Assembly (NCBI RefSeq): GCF_003234115.2
Contig: NZ_CP126251.1
Span: 1,674,001 to 1,738,000, forward strand
Reading direction: 5' to 3'
Length of the DNA stretch: 64,000 nt
Source of the DNA: Curtobacterium sp. MCPF17_002
GTDB lineage: Bacteria; Actinomycetota; Actinomycetes; Actinomycetales; Microbacteriaceae
Made by a program: the position numbers and the translations under genes
The notes under the pieces: generated by a model
Told to the model about the DNA's origin: nothing
Database searches by the model: none
Seen by the model: only the letters and a program-made list of their open reading frames with translations
In this document: positions 16,070 through 25,071 of the stretch, piece after piece
How the letters are laid out: every line of letters starts with the position of its first letter
How positions within the stretch are numbered: the stretch's first letter is position 1

Positions 16070-17675
16070 CCGGCACCGCGGGCACCTCGGGCACGCTGAA
16101 CCGCTCGACGAGGTCCCGCTTCAGCACCTTGCCGCTCGGCCCCAGCGGCAGGGCGTCGAGCAGGTGCACGACCCGCGGGTACTTGTACGCGGCGATCTCG
16201 TCCGACACGTACGTGACCAGCTCCTGCGCGGTGACGGTGGCCCCGGCGTGCAGGACGACCGCCGCCTCGATCTCCTGGCCGTGCACCTCGTGGGGGACCC
16301 CGAAGACGGCGGCCATGGCCACGTCGGGATGGGTCGCGAGGACCTCTTCGACCTGCCGCGGGTACACGTTGTAGCCGTTGCGGATGATCATGTCCTTCGT
16401 GCGGTCGACGATCGTGAGGTAGCCGTCGTCGTCCTTCGTGCCGAGGTCGCCCGTCCGGAACCACCCGTCGACGATCGCGGCCGCGGTGTCCTCGGGTCGG
16501 TCGAGGTACCCGTTCATGAGGTTGTGGCCGCGGATCACGAGCTCGCCGATCTCGCCGTGCGGCAGCAGCTCGATCGAGTCGTGCACCGACGAGTCGGCGA
16601 TCTCGACGTCGACGCCCCAGATCGGCGTGCCGATCGTGCCGGGGTGCGGCGGCCGTCCGACGTGGTTGAAGGTCGCCACGGGTGAGGTCTCGGTCAGGCC
16701 GTAGCCCTCGTGGATGGGAGCGTCGAACACGGTCTGGAACCGCTCCAGCACGGCCAGGGGCAACGAGGCTCCGCCGGAGATCGCGTAGCGCAGGGTCGGG
16801 CGGACGTCGGTGCGGGTGGCGGCGTCGAGGAGCCCCATGTACATCGTGGGGACGCCCATGAAGATCCCGCAGCCGTGCTCGACCATCGCGGCGAGGGCCG
16901 CGTCGCCGTCGAACTTCGGCAGCATCACGATGGTCGCGCCGGCCCGGAAGCCGGTGTTCATCGTGCAGGTCTGCCCGAAGGTGTGGAACAAGGGGAGTGC
17001 GCCGAGCAGGACGTCCCCGCGTCGCATGTCGAAGGTGGACATGAGGTTCGTGTTCGCCTGTTCGAGCAGGGCGAAGTGGGACCCTTCGGCGCCCTTGGGC
17101 TGGCCCGTGGTGCCGCTCGTGTAGAGGATCGTCGCGGTGTCGAACGGATCACGCGGCACGTAGGTGTCGAGGGGTTCGGCCGACTCGGCGAGCGCCTCGA
17201 GCCGGTCGTGGTCGACGGACGTCGGCGGTGCGAGGACGGTCACGGCCTCGACGTCGGCGAGTGCCGCGCCGGCGGCACCCTCGGCGAGGAGCGGGGCCGC
17301 GCAGACGAGGAGCGCGGCGCCGCTGTCCCGGAGGACGTACTCGATCTCGCGCCGTTTGAGGAGCGCGTGCACGGGGACGGCGACCCCGCCGAGTGCGAGG
17401 ACGGCGTAGTAGACGCGCGGGAAGTCGGCGACGTTCGGCACGAGCATCGCCACGCGGGACCCGACGGTGATGCCCTTCTCGCGGAGTGCGCCGGCGTAGG
17501 CGAGGGTCTCGGCCCAGAGTTCGGCGTAGGTGGTGCGCTGGTCGCCGACGATGACGGCGACGTCGTCCGGGTACCGCGCAGCGGACTCGGCCAGGATCGC
17601 GGCGACGGACGCGGTGGCCCGGGTCGTGCGAGCAGCGCTGGCTTCGTCGCCTGCGGTGGGGGTGGTGCGGGTCAT
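16056..17675 (-). CDS. AMP-dependent acyl-CoA ligase (long-chain fatty-acid ligase-like)
   Basis: A 539-residue ANL-superfamily enzyme that activates a carboxylic acid through acyl-AMP to acyl-CoA. The P-loop is LYTSGTTGQPKG, followed by YGLTETSP, GWFRTGDLG, the hinge region IVDRTKDMIIRNGYNVYPRQ and the C-terminal catalytic Lys in LGPSGKVLKRD. ATG 17675 is preceded by GGAGACGGAGACC. The acid substrate is not determined; overall resemblance is to long-chain fatty-acid--CoA ligases. It is in line with the SDR gene 131 bp upstream, so a shared role in acyl metabolism is possible but not shown. Confidence 0.9.
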   Translation of the reverse strand: MTRTTPTAGDEASAARTTRATASVAAILAESAARYPDDVAVIVGDQRTTYAELWAETLAYAGALREKGITVGSRVAMLVPNVADFPRVYYAVLALGGVAVPVHALLKRREIEYVLRDSGAALLVCAAPLLAEGAAGAALADVEAVTVLAPPTSVDHDRLEALAESAEPLDTYVPRDPFDTATILYTSGTTGQPKGAEGSHFALLEQANTNLMSTFDMRRGDVLLGALPLFHTFGQTCTMNTGFRAGATIVMLPKFDGDAALAAMVEHGCGIFMGVPTMYMGLLDAATRTDVRPTLRYAISGGASLPLAVLERFQTVFDAPIHEGYGLTETSPVATFNHVGRPPHPGTIGTPIWGVDVEIADSSVHDSIELLPHGEIGELVIRGHNLMNGYLDRPEDTAAAIVDGWFRTGDLGTKDDDGYLTIVDRTKDMIIRNGYNVYPRQVEEVLATHPDVAMAAVFGVPHEVHGQEIEAAVVLHAGATVTAQELVTYVSDEIAAYKYPRVVHLLDALPLGPSGKVLKRDLVERFSVPEVPAVPATAS

Positions 17676-17806
17676 GCCGGTCTCCGTCTCCAGTGACGAG
17701 TGAGGTCTCCTCGATCGTACGTCCCGGCGCTGTTCGGCGATGCGACCCGACAGGGGGACGGCCGCGTGCGTCCTGGGAGTCTCGACGTCGACTGGGCCGC
17801 GTGGCG

Positions 17807-18568
17807 TCAGCGCGCCGTCCACCCGCCGTCGATCGGCAGTGCCGTCCCCGTGATGAGCGAGGCGCCCTCGCCAGCCAGGAACGTCACGGCGGCGGCGACC
17901 TCCTGCGGCTGCCCGATGCGGTGCAGGGCCGCGATCCGCTCCACCGTGTCGGCGCGGAAGGCCTCGTCCGAGAGCGCCGGCTCGGTGCCGTCCGTCTCGA
18001 TGAAGGTCGGTGCGACGGCGTTCACCCGGATCCCGTACTGCCCCCACTCGACCGCGAGGCACTTGGTGAGGTGGATCACGGCTGCCTTGCTCGTGCAGTA
18101 CGACGACTCGCCCGGCAGGGCGACGAGACCGGCCTGCGACGCGATGTTCACGATCGACCCGCCGCCCGCGGTGCGCATGTGCTTCGCGACGTGCTGCGAG
18201 ATGAAGAACGTCGACTTCGTGTTGAGCGCCCAGACCGCGTCGAAGTGCTCCTCCGTCACGTCGATCGCGTCCTCGACGATGCCGCCGCCGGCGTTGTTCA
18301 CGAGGACGCCGATGGTCCCGAGCTCCTCGACGACGGCGTCGATCGCCTGCCGGCAGCCCGCCAGGTCCGTCGCGTCCATCCGGACCGCGGTCACCCGGCG
18401 TCCTCGTGCGCGGATCTCGTCGGCGAGCGCCGATGCGCCCTCCGGGTCGCGCACCCCGAGCGCGATGTCGGCGCCGTGGTCGGCCAGGTCGAGGGCGATC
18501 GCCCGCCCGATGCCGCGGGAGGCAGCGGTCACCAGGGCGACGGATCCGGTCAGGGGCGTGGAGTGCAT
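17807..18568 (-). CDS. SDR-family oxidoreductase (FabG-like)
   Basis: A 253-residue classical SDR with ALVTAASRGIGRAIALDLAD for the cofactor, LVNNAGG, Ser in NIASQAG, YCTSKAA as the catalytic Tyr/Lys motif, and the C-terminal GTALPIDGGWTAR. This is the FabG/3-ketoacyl-reductase layout, but the true substrate may be another ketone or alcohol. ATG 18568 has AAGGA upstream. A copy of the dispersed GGAGGCGCGGTG repeat lies near 18592-18614, in its promoter region. Confidence 0.88.
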   Translation of the reverse strand: MHSTPLTGSVALVTAASRGIGRAIALDLADHGADIALGVRDPEGASALADEIRARGRRVTAVRMDATDLAGCRQAIDAVVEELGTIGVLVNNAGGGIVEDAIDVTEEHFDAVWALNTKSTFFISQHVAKHMRTAGGGSIVNIASQAGLVALPGESSYCTSKAAVIHLTKCLAVEWGQYGIRVNAVAPTFIETDGTEPALSDEAFRADTVERIAALHRIGQPQEVAAAVTFLAGEGASLITGTALPIDGGWTAR

Positions 18569-18712
18569 GGGTGTTCCTTCAGGTCACGAGCGGACGGGAG
18601 GCGCGGTGTGCGTCGTCGCCGTCGCCATCCTCCTGCAGGTGGTCGCGTCTGCGCTCAGCTGGTCGCGGTCGGGTCGTCGCCGCTCAGGTGGGCGTCGCTC
18701 AGCGAGTGCCGT

Positions 18713-21163
18713 TCAGCGCTGGAGCGCGGTCCGGCCCAACTCGTCGCGCAGGAACGGCGCGGTCCGGCTCGCCGTCGACGCAGCCACGTCGTCGGGCGTG
18801 CCGGCGGCGACGACCTGGCCGCCGGCATCGCCGCCGCCCGGACCCATGTCGATGACGTGGTCGGCCTTCGCGACGACGTCCATCGCGTGCTCGACGACGA
18901 CGACGGTGTTGCCGGCGTCGGTCAGGCGCGCGAGCTGTTCGGTGAGGAGCTCGACGTCGGCGGGGTGCAGGCCGGTCGTCGGCTCGTCGAGCAGGTAGAG
19001 CGTGTGGCCGGAGCGTGCCCGCTGCAGCTCGGTCGCGAGCTTGATGCGCTGTGCTTCGCCGCCGGAGAGCTCCGGTGCGGGCTGACCGAGCCGGAGGTAC
19101 CCGAGGCCGACCTGGCGCAGGACCTCGAGCGCGCGGGCTGCTGACGGGACCGCGGCGAGGAACGGTGCCGCCTGGTCGACGGTCATCCCGAGGACGTCGG
19201 CGATCGTCGCGCCGTTCCAGCGGACCTCGAGCGTCTCCGCCGTGTAGCGGGTCCCGTGGCACTCCGGGCACGCGGCCCAGCTCCCCGGCAGGAACAGGAG
19301 TTCGACCGAGACGGACCCCTCGCCCTGGCAGACCTCGCACCGACCGCCGGCGACGTTGAACGAGAACCGTCCCGCCGTCCAGCCTCGGGCCTTCGCCTCG
19401 TCGGTCGCCGCGAACGCTGCCCGGACGGCGTCGAAGAGCCCGGTGTACGTGGCGAGGTTCGAGCGGGGCGTCCGACCGATCGGCTTCTGGTCGACCTGCA
19501 CGACGCGGTCGACGAGCGGGTGCTCGGACGCCACGGCGGGCAGGACACCGCCGACCAGGGAGGACTTTCCCGACCCGCTCACCCCGGTCACCGCGGTGAG
19601 GACACCGAGCGGCACGTCGACGTCGAGTCCGCGGAGGTTGTGCCGGGTCACGTCGCGGAGCTCCAGCGTCCCGACCGGCACCCGACCCCGGCGTGCCTCG
19701 ACGGGACGTGTGCCGGGGTCGAGGAACCGGCGGGTGACCGACTCCTCGACGTCGGCGAGGCCGTCGACGGGACCGCTGTAGAGGACGGTGCCACCACCCG
19801 CGCCTGCTCCGGGGCCGACGTCGACGATCCAGTCCGCCCGACGCACGATGCGCATGTCGTGCTCGACGACGAACACGCTGTTCCCGCCGGCGCGGAGGTC
19901 CTGCAGGACCTCCATCAGCGACTCGGCGTCCGCCGGGTGCAGGCCGGCGCTCGGTTCGTCGAGGACGTAGACGACGCCGAACAGCCCGGAACGGAGCTGC
20001 GTCGCGATGCGCAGCCGTTGCGTCTCGCCGGGGGAGAGCGTCGGGGTCGCCCGGTCGAGGGAGAGGTACCCGAGCCCGAGGCCGGAGAGGACCTCGACGC
20101 GGGTGAGCAGGTCGCGGGAGATCGCGACGGCGACCTCGGTGTGTTCGCCCGACGATGCGCGCGAGGTCGCGGGGCCGGCGTCGGTCATCGTCGCGATCGG
20201 GCGGAGGACGTCGGCGAGCGCCGTCAGCGCGAGTCCGTTCAGCGCGGCGATCGAGTGCCCGCCGACCGTCACGGCGAGCGCCGCCCGGGTCAACCCGGTC
20301 CCACCGCAGAGTCCGCAGGGGCCGGACTCGACGAAGCGGAGTGCCTTCGTGCGCTGGGTCTCGCTCTGGGAATCGGCGAGCGTGTGCAGCACGAACTGCC
20401 GCGCGCTCCAGAACCGCCCCTTGTACGGCTTCGCCACGCGGTCGCGTTTCGGGTGCACCTCGACGACCGGCTGTTCCTCCGTGAAGAGGAGCCAGTCGCG
20501 GTCCTCGCGGGAGAGCTCGCGCCACGGGCGCTCGATGTCGTACCCGAGCACCGCCGTCACGTCGCGGAGGTTCTTCCCCTGCCACGCGCCCGGCCACGCG
20601 GTGATCGCGCCGTCCCGGATGCTCAGCGAGTCGTCGTGCACCGCGGAGGCTTCGGTGACTTCGTGCGCCGTGCCGAGTCCGTGGCAGCGGGGGCACGCCC
20701 CGGCAGCGGTGTTCGGGGAGAACGAGTCGGACTCCAGCCGGTCGGCTCCATCCGGGTAGGTGCCGGCGCGGGAGAACAGCATGCGCATCGAGTTCGACAG
20801 GGTCGTCAGCGTGCCGACGGTCGAGCGGGTGCTGGACGCACCGCGTCGTTGCTGGAGCGCGACCGCGGGCGGCAGACCCGTGATCGAGTCGACGTGCGGG
20901 GTGGAGCCCTGCGCGATGAGCCGTCGGGCGTACGGCGCGACGGACTCGAGGAAGCGGCGCTGTGCCTCGGCGAACACGGTGCCGAACGCGAGCGAGGTCT
21001 TGCCCGACCCGGAGACCCCGGTGAACGCGACGATGCGGTCGCGGGGGACGTCCACGTCGACCCCGCGCAGGTTGTTCTCGCGTGCACCCCGGACGCTGAT
21101 GAAGCCGTCGCGCTCGGTGCCGGTGGTGGTCGTGGTCGGCGAGTGCTGCGCGGAGGAGGGCAT
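18713..21163 (-). CDS. UvrA-like dual ATPase (short, UvrA class II type)
   Basis: An 816-residue UvrA paralogue, shorter than UvrA (~950). It has two ABC halves with Walker A GVSGSGKTS and GVSGSGKSS, signature motifs LSPGETQRL and LSGGEAQRI, and Walker B VYVLDEPSAGLHP and LYLLDEPTTGLHP. Zinc-binding pairs CPRCHG, CGLCGG, CEVCQG and CPECHG are present. Such UvrA2/DrrC-type proteins are linked to DNA-damage or drug tolerance and lack full UvrB-binding regions. ATG 21163 is preferred: TAGCAT (21171-21176) lies 7 nt upstream, a leaderless pattern; GTG 21169 is an alternative. Confidence 0.88.
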   Translation of the reverse strand: MPSSAQHSPTTTTTGTERDGFISVRGARENNLRGVDVDVPRDRIVAFTGVSGSGKTSLAFGTVFAEAQRRFLESVAPYARRLIAQGSTPHVDSITGLPPAVALQQRRGASSTRSTVGTLTTLSNSMRMLFSRAGTYPDGADRLESDSFSPNTAAGACPRCHGLGTAHEVTEASAVHDDSLSIRDGAITAWPGAWQGKNLRDVTAVLGYDIERPWRELSREDRDWLLFTEEQPVVEVHPKRDRVAKPYKGRFWSARQFVLHTLADSQSETQRTKALRFVESGPCGLCGGTGLTRAALAVTVGGHSIAALNGLALTALADVLRPIATMTDAGPATSRASSGEHTEVAVAISRDLLTRVEVLSGLGLGYLSLDRATPTLSPGETQRLRIATQLRSGLFGVVYVLDEPSAGLHPADAESLMEVLQDLRAGGNSVFVVEHDMRIVRRADWIVDVGPGAGAGGGTVLYSGPVDGLADVEESVTRRFLDPGTRPVEARRGRVPVGTLELRDVTRHNLRGLDVDVPLGVLTAVTGVSGSGKSSLVGGVLPAVASEHPLVDRVVQVDQKPIGRTPRSNLATYTGLFDAVRAAFAATDEAKARGWTAGRFSFNVAGGRCEVCQGEGSVSVELLFLPGSWAACPECHGTRYTAETLEVRWNGATIADVLGMTVDQAAPFLAAVPSAARALEVLRQVGLGYLRLGQPAPELSGGEAQRIKLATELQRARSGHTLYLLDEPTTGLHPADVELLTEQLARLTDAGNTVVVVEHAMDVVAKADHVIDMGPGGGDAGGQVVAAGTPDDVAASTASRTAPFLRDELGRTALQR

Positions 21164-21255
21164 CCTCACGATGCTAGGCCGGGCGGCTGAGCGCCTCCGC
21201 CCGAACGTTTCCGTCGCACCTGTTGCCGGGCGCCTCGTCGTGGCACCATGCCGTC

Positions 21256-21480
21256 ATGGAGCGGGTCACCGGTGTCGGCGGGTTCTTCTTCGCCGCCCGT
21301 GACCCGGGAGCGTTGTCGCGTTGGTACGCCGACCACCTCGGTGTCGAAGCACCGCCGATCGACTACGACACGTCGTCCTGGAGGCAGCAGGCAGGCGCGA
21401 CGGTGTTCGCGCCGATGGACGGCGGCACCGCCGAAGTGGCCACGACCGCTGGCGGGTGGGCCGCTCCGGTTCAGGGCGGC
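21256..21480 (+). pseudogene. Truncated VOC/glyoxalase-like gene
   Basis: The first ~55 codons match a VOC-family N terminus: MERVTGVGGFFFAARDPGAL, SRWYADHLGVEAPP, SSWRQQAGATVFAPM. In intact relatives this is followed by metal-site and NFRV-type strands. Here the frame continues as unrelated Gly/Arg-rich sequence after about residue 60, with no downstream VOC half in any frame, so the gene looks 3'-truncated. CACCAT lies 6 nt upstream of ATG, the local leaderless style. A copy of the dispersed GGAGGCACGGTGC repeat (about 21641-21683) lies in the decayed stretch that follows. Confidence 0.6.
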
Positions 21481-21708
21481 TCGTCGCGACCGCGGCCCCC
21501 ACGACCGCGGCCGCGAACGACCGGACTCCCCGCACGCAGACCACGATGCTCCTGCCGTCGACGGGTCGCATCCTCCGAACGGATGAAAAGTGACAGTCGG
21601 TCGACTGCCAGTCGACGGTCGTCGCGTCCGCACCATCGGACGGGAGGCACGGTGCGGGCCCGCCACGCGCCTCCAGTCCGGTGGTGGTCGCGACCAGTGC
21701 GCCTGCTG

Positions 21709-22269
21709 TCAGGTCCGGTTCTCCTCCGGTGCGTCGCCCCGGCACTCGTCGATGCGCCCGGCCGCTGCGACGCCGAGCCATGCCGGCAACGACGTCGTCC
21801 GGACCGTGCCGAAGGTGCCACGCTGCGCGATCGTGACACCGTCGATGGCGGCGAACGCCGCGTCGTCCTGCCGGGTGATCGTGACGATCACGGTGGACGT
21901 CCGGTGGGCCGGGAGCACTGCTCCGATGAGCGGTTCCACCGGTCGCCCGTCCACCAGCGAGGAGAACGGCCCGAACGAGTTCGGGTGCTCGTCGTGTCCG
22001 GGGAGGACGCGCAGGCGGACCCGCTCGGCGTGGACGGTGCCGAACGGATGAGCGCCGAGGACGGTGACGTCCTCGCCGGAGTCGTTCCGGACCGGCAGCG
22101 AGACACTCATCGACTTCGTCCGGTCCGGTGGCTGGTAGCCGGCGCAAGCACCACCGGCGAGGTCCACCAAGCGGAGCGGCACCGACGGCCACGAGACGAC
22201 CGCGACCCCCGCTCCGGCCACGATCGCGAGGGCGGTCGACACGGCGAGCACGGCACGTCCGGAGTTCAC
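21709..22269 (-). CDS. Hypothetical membrane-anchored extracellular protein
   Basis: A 186-residue protein with an N-terminal signal or anchor (AVLAVSTALAIVAGAGVAVV) and a beta-rich exterior part containing YQPPDRTKSMSVSLPVRND, LGAHPFGTV and TSTVIVTITRQD. Two Cys residues (in GGACAGY and DECRGD) may form a disulphide. GTG 22269 begins MNSGRAV. No family is recognised; the style is of a conserved secreted actinobacterial protein. It is 26 bp downstream of a VOC gene on the same strand. Confidence 0.68.
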   Translation of the reverse strand: MNSGRAVLAVSTALAIVAGAGVAVVSWPSVPLRLVDLAGGACAGYQPPDRTKSMSVSLPVRNDSGEDVTVLGAHPFGTVHAERVRLRVLPGHDEHPNSFGPFSSLVDGRPVEPLIGAVLPAHRTSTVIVTITRQDDAAFAAIDGVTIAQRGTFGTVRTTSLPAWLGVAAAGRIDECRGDAPEENRT

Positions 22270-22295
22270 GGGCTGACTCTCACGAGCCGCGAGTG

Positions 22296-22772
22296 TCAGG
22301 CGGGACCGGACGCTTCCGCCTGCGCGCTGTCGGCCCGGGACTTCCGGAGGTCCTGGGCCAGCATCACGAGGATGCCGCTCGGGCCGCGGAGGTAGGTCAG
22401 TCGGTAGACGTCCCCGTACGTCGCCACTCCACGGAGCGGGCGGCAGCCGTGTCGCTCGGCGATCGCCAGGGCGTCGTCGAGGTCGTCCACCGAGAACGCG
22501 ACGCGGTGCATCCCGATCTCGTTCGGCAGGGTCGGTTCCGTCTCGATCGCGTCGGGGTGGATGTACTCGAACAGCTCGAGGCGCCCGTGCCCGTCCGGAG
22601 TCTGGAGCATCGCGATCTTCGCGTGGTTGCCGTCCAGGCCGACTGCGGTGTCCGCCCACTCGCCACTGACCGTGTCGCGCCCCACGAGGGTGAGTCCGAG
22701 GTCCGTGAAGAACGCGATCGTCGCGTCGAGGTCTCGGACGGCGATGCCGACGTTCTCCAGTGTGATGCCCAT
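22296..22772 (-). CDS. VOC-family protein (glyoxalase/bleomycin-resistance-like)
   Basis: A 158-residue protein with two paired beta-alpha-beta-beta-beta modules: VGIAVRDLDATIAFFTDLGL, RLELFEYIHP, GMHRVAFSVDDLDDALA, YLRGPSGILVMLAQDL. The usual metal-site pattern (His/Glu) is visible as H in MHRVAF and E in LELFEY. It is probably a metal-dependent lyase or binding protein; the substrate is unknown. ATG 22772 has TAACCT 7 nt upstream (22780-22785) and no Shine-Dalgarno. Confidence 0.82.
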   Translation of the reverse strand: MGITLENVGIAVRDLDATIAFFTDLGLTLVGRDTVSGEWADTAVGLDGNHAKIAMLQTPDGHGRLELFEYIHPDAIETEPTLPNEIGMHRVAFSVDDLDDALAIAERHGCRPLRGVATYGDVYRLTYLRGPSGILVMLAQDLRKSRADSAQAEASGPA

Positions 22773-22782
22773 GGGGTGCAGG

Positions 22783-23538
22783 TTAGCGAGCCCTCACCCC
22801 GGAGCCCGCTTCCGAGGGAGCTCCAGCCATCGCCAGCCTGAGTCGCTTGACGGCCGTCTCATCGACGCGTGCGGCGCGGGCGATCGAAGGACTGCGTTCC
22901 AGCATCGCCGTCGCCGCCATGACGCGCCGACGCTCGGTCGGTGTGATGGCGTCAGCGATCCGATCACGCCGAGTGACGAGTGCAGCGAGTGTTGCGATGT
23001 CCATCAGGTGCCGTGTCGGATCAGCCCCGACGATCTCGACCGCAGCAGCTTTCGACAGCAGAGCACCTTTGAGGGTGGGGCGGAGGACAGTTCCCCTCCG
23101 ACCGTTGACCTCGACCGTTACGGGTTCGGCTCGTCGGAGTGCTCCTTGCGTGCCCGGAGCCGCGATGGTCGTTCCGCCGGTCGCGCCACGTCGGCGTTCT
23201 GCACGCTCGCCGAGGAAGCGTGGAATGAGGACGTCGATCTGCGCTTCGCCTCGGATCCAACGGTGCTGATGTCCTTCGAAGCTCTCACCGTCCGGAAGGA
23301 AGCCCATGTCGCGGAGGGCCCTGGTGAAGGTCAGCAGCATCCTCGGACGGGCGCGGACGTCGAGGGCGGTGTCAGCGTCTGTCGTCGGGCGGTTGGGTGT
23401 TGCTCCTCGTTCCCAGCAGAGCGATTGCACCATCTGACCGCCGACGAGTGCCCATCCGTCCGGCAATCGCTCGTGCAGATCGAACAGTGCGTGCCATGCG
23501 TCGGCCTGCGCCGGCCTGAGCGGGGGTGCGGCGAACAT
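22783..23538 (-). CDS. Nucleotidyltransferase, AbiEii/AbiGii toxin-like
   Basis: A 251-residue protein with a minimal nucleotidyltransferase core: WALVGGQMVQ (residues 29-38) and PTTDADTALDVRAR (D54 and D56 as metal ligands), then a helical region containing LKGALLSKAAAVEIVGADPT and RHLMDIATLAAL, as in AbiEii-type toxins where a late Lys/Asp-rich motif is conserved. In type IV or related TA systems such enzymes modify tRNA or nucleotides. Its ATG overlaps the stop of the upstream regulator (TGATG), so expression is coupled. Lower codon bias than neighbours suggests acquisition by transfer. Confidence 0.72.
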   Translation of the reverse strand: MFAAPPLRPAQADAWHALFDLHERLPDGWALVGGQMVQSLCWERGATPNRPTTDADTALDVRARPRMLLTFTRALRDMGFLPDGESFEGHQHRWIRGEAQIDVLIPRFLGERAERRRGATGGTTIAAPGTQGALRRAEPVTVEVNGRRGTVLRPTLKGALLSKAAAVEIVGADPTRHLMDIATLAALVTRRDRIADAITPTERRRVMAATAMLERSPSIARAARVDETAVKRLRLAMAGAPSEAGSGVRAR

Positions 23539-24194
23539 CAGCCGGCTCGACGAACGAGCTCGGAGACCGCAGTTCGCTCCCGCGCGCCGTCGTGATGCGC
23601 GAGTTCGATGATCAAGCGTCCGAGCGGGACGGGGCCGCCAGATCGCGCGTCATCAACGTGGAGGAGCACGTTCGGGCGGTCATCAGTGCGCACCAGCAGG
23701 AACTCTGCTTCGAGCGCGTCGAGGTCGGTGCCCGCCACGTGCCCTTCGAGGAACCCGGCGTCGCTCAGCCCCGACCGATGATCGCTCACACCGCTCGGGA
23801 CGAGTCGGCCATCGTCTCGGAGGTCTTCGAGATCGGCATCTGCTGCCCGGTAGCAGACGGGCTCTCGGTACTCCGCACGGGTCCAGTACGCCACCGTGCT
23901 CCACGGGACAGGGTCGGCCCGGAGCTCGGCGAGCCGACGCTGCGCCCGTGCTCGTTCACTCCGTGAGAGTCCCGCGTCCCAGTCGTGAGCGCCGGAGAGG
24001 ACGCATTCGACCGCTCGGACGGAACGAGGGGAGAGCGGGCGGCCGGGTCGACGTCGGGAGACGGATGACTCGATCACGAGCCAACGCCCACCGACGCGTC
24101 GTGCGGGGATCGATCCGGCCACGGCTGCGGCTTGCACGCGACGCTGCGAGATGCCGTGTTTCGCGGCGTACTCGGCGGTGCTCATCTCGCTCAT
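23538..24194 (-). CDS. HTH-containing antitoxin/regulator of the AbiEii-like pair
   Basis: A 218-residue protein. The N terminus is an excisionase/MerR-like helix-turn-helix (TAEYAAKHGISQRRVQAAAV then GSIPARRVGGRWLV). The rest is a helical and beta domain without a recognised family, rich in Arg/Asp, with LLHVDDARSGG near the C terminus. ATG 24194 (MSEMST) follows AAGGA by 10 nt; ATG 24185 is an alternative. The palindrome 24214-24251 over its promoter suggests autoregulation. It is the likely antitoxin of the downstream nucleotidyltransferase. Confidence 0.7.
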   Translation of the reverse strand: MSEMSTAEYAAKHGISQRRVQAAAVAGSIPARRVGGRWLVIESSVSRRRPGRPLSPRSVRAVECVLSGAHDWDAGLSRSERARAQRRLAELRADPVPWSTVAYWTRAEYREPVCYRAADADLEDLRDDGRLVPSGVSDHRSGLSDAGFLEGHVAGTDLDALEAEFLLVRTDDRPNVLLHVDDARSGGPVPLGRLIIELAHHDGARERTAVSELVRRAG

Positions 24195-24213
24195 GTGTTC
24201 TCGTTCCTTCCGC

Positions 24214-24251
24214 GTACCACAATAATACGCGTTGGTGAACAATTGTGGTAC
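24214..24251. promoter_or_regulatory. Palindromic operator of the AbiEii-like pair
   Basis: Perfect 10-bp arms GTACCACAAT (24214-24223) and ATTGTGGTAC (24242-24251) are separated by 18 bp. The minus-strand spacer carries TATTAT, a likely -10 element. The site lies 20 bp upstream of the regulator start and is far more A+T-rich than its surroundings. Confidence 0.72.
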
Positions 24252-24273
24252 CCCCGGTGGTCGATCACGGAGA

Positions 24274-24954
24274 TCAGCCCGCGGCTCGCCTCGCGTCCGC
24301 CGCCGCGAGACCCGCACGCATCCGTGCCGCCTCGCCCTCCGACCAGCCTCCCGAACTGGCGAGCGGCAACTCGGTCATGTGCCGGCGGAGGTGCTCCGGG
24401 TAGTCGTGGACGATCCGGTCCGGATCGCTCTTCACCGCGGCGTAGAGCGCGGGCCCGTCGGCGTAGAAGAGATCGGCGACGACGAGCCGCCCGTCGGACC
24501 CCCGCATGACGTTCGCCGGGTTGTCGTCGAGGGGTCCCCACCACGGTTGTTCCCGGGCGCCGCGCGCGTGCACCACCGCGATGTGGTCCGCGAGTTCGGC
24601 GACCGACGGATCCCGTCGGCGGATCGATCGTTGGAACGCGATGCCCTCCTCCTCGGAGACGGGGGAGAGGAACTCCATCACCGTGAGGTCCGCCCCGCCC
24701 GCCAGCACACGGTGGTCGATGAGTGCCGGGACCTGGCGTGTGTGCGCGGCCTCGCGGTAGAGCGTCGCCGAGTACGGGCCGGCAGGGTCGAACGGACTGA
24801 TCCGAGCCGCGACGGTGCCCGAGGGGGAGCGCAGCGCCGAGGCCCAGTCGCCGGTGCCGCACGGCGTCCAGCCCAGACGTTCGAGGGTGGCCAGGACCGC
24901 CGTCCACGGCATCTCCGCCGTCAGGTGCTCGTCGAACGCGTCCTCGGGTTCCAT
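24274..24954 (-). CDS. Conserved hypothetical protein with kinase-like metal motif
   Basis: A 226-residue soluble protein. WWGPLDDNPANVMRGSDGRL followed by VVADLFYADGP resembles the catalytic-loop/metal-binding region of aminoglycoside-phosphotransferase-like kinases, where D-x-N-P-x-N is followed by a strand ending in Asp. The upstream part (SATLYREAAH, LTVMEFLSPV) could form the ATP lobe. ATG 24954 has CAGGAT 6 nt upstream. The kinase link is inferred from motif spacing only; it may instead be a catalytically inactive relative. Confidence 0.65.
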   Translation of the reverse strand: MEPEDAFDEHLTAEMPWTAVLATLERLGWTPCGTGDWASALRSPSGTVAARISPFDPAGPYSATLYREAAHTRQVPALIDHRVLAGGADLTVMEFLSPVSEEEGIAFQRSIRRRDPSVAELADHIAVVHARGAREQPWWGPLDDNPANVMRGSDGRLVVADLFYADGPALYAAVKSDPDRIVHDYPEHLRRHMTELPLASSGGWSEGEAARMRAGLAAADARRAAG

Positions 24955-25071
24955 GCATCCATCCTGCTCGTCCGACCGCGACGCACCGAGCACTTCCCGT
25001 CACCGCGCGGGTCTGGGACGATGGGCGCGACACGGACGACGGCGCCCGTGCACCACCGCGAGGAGACCACC

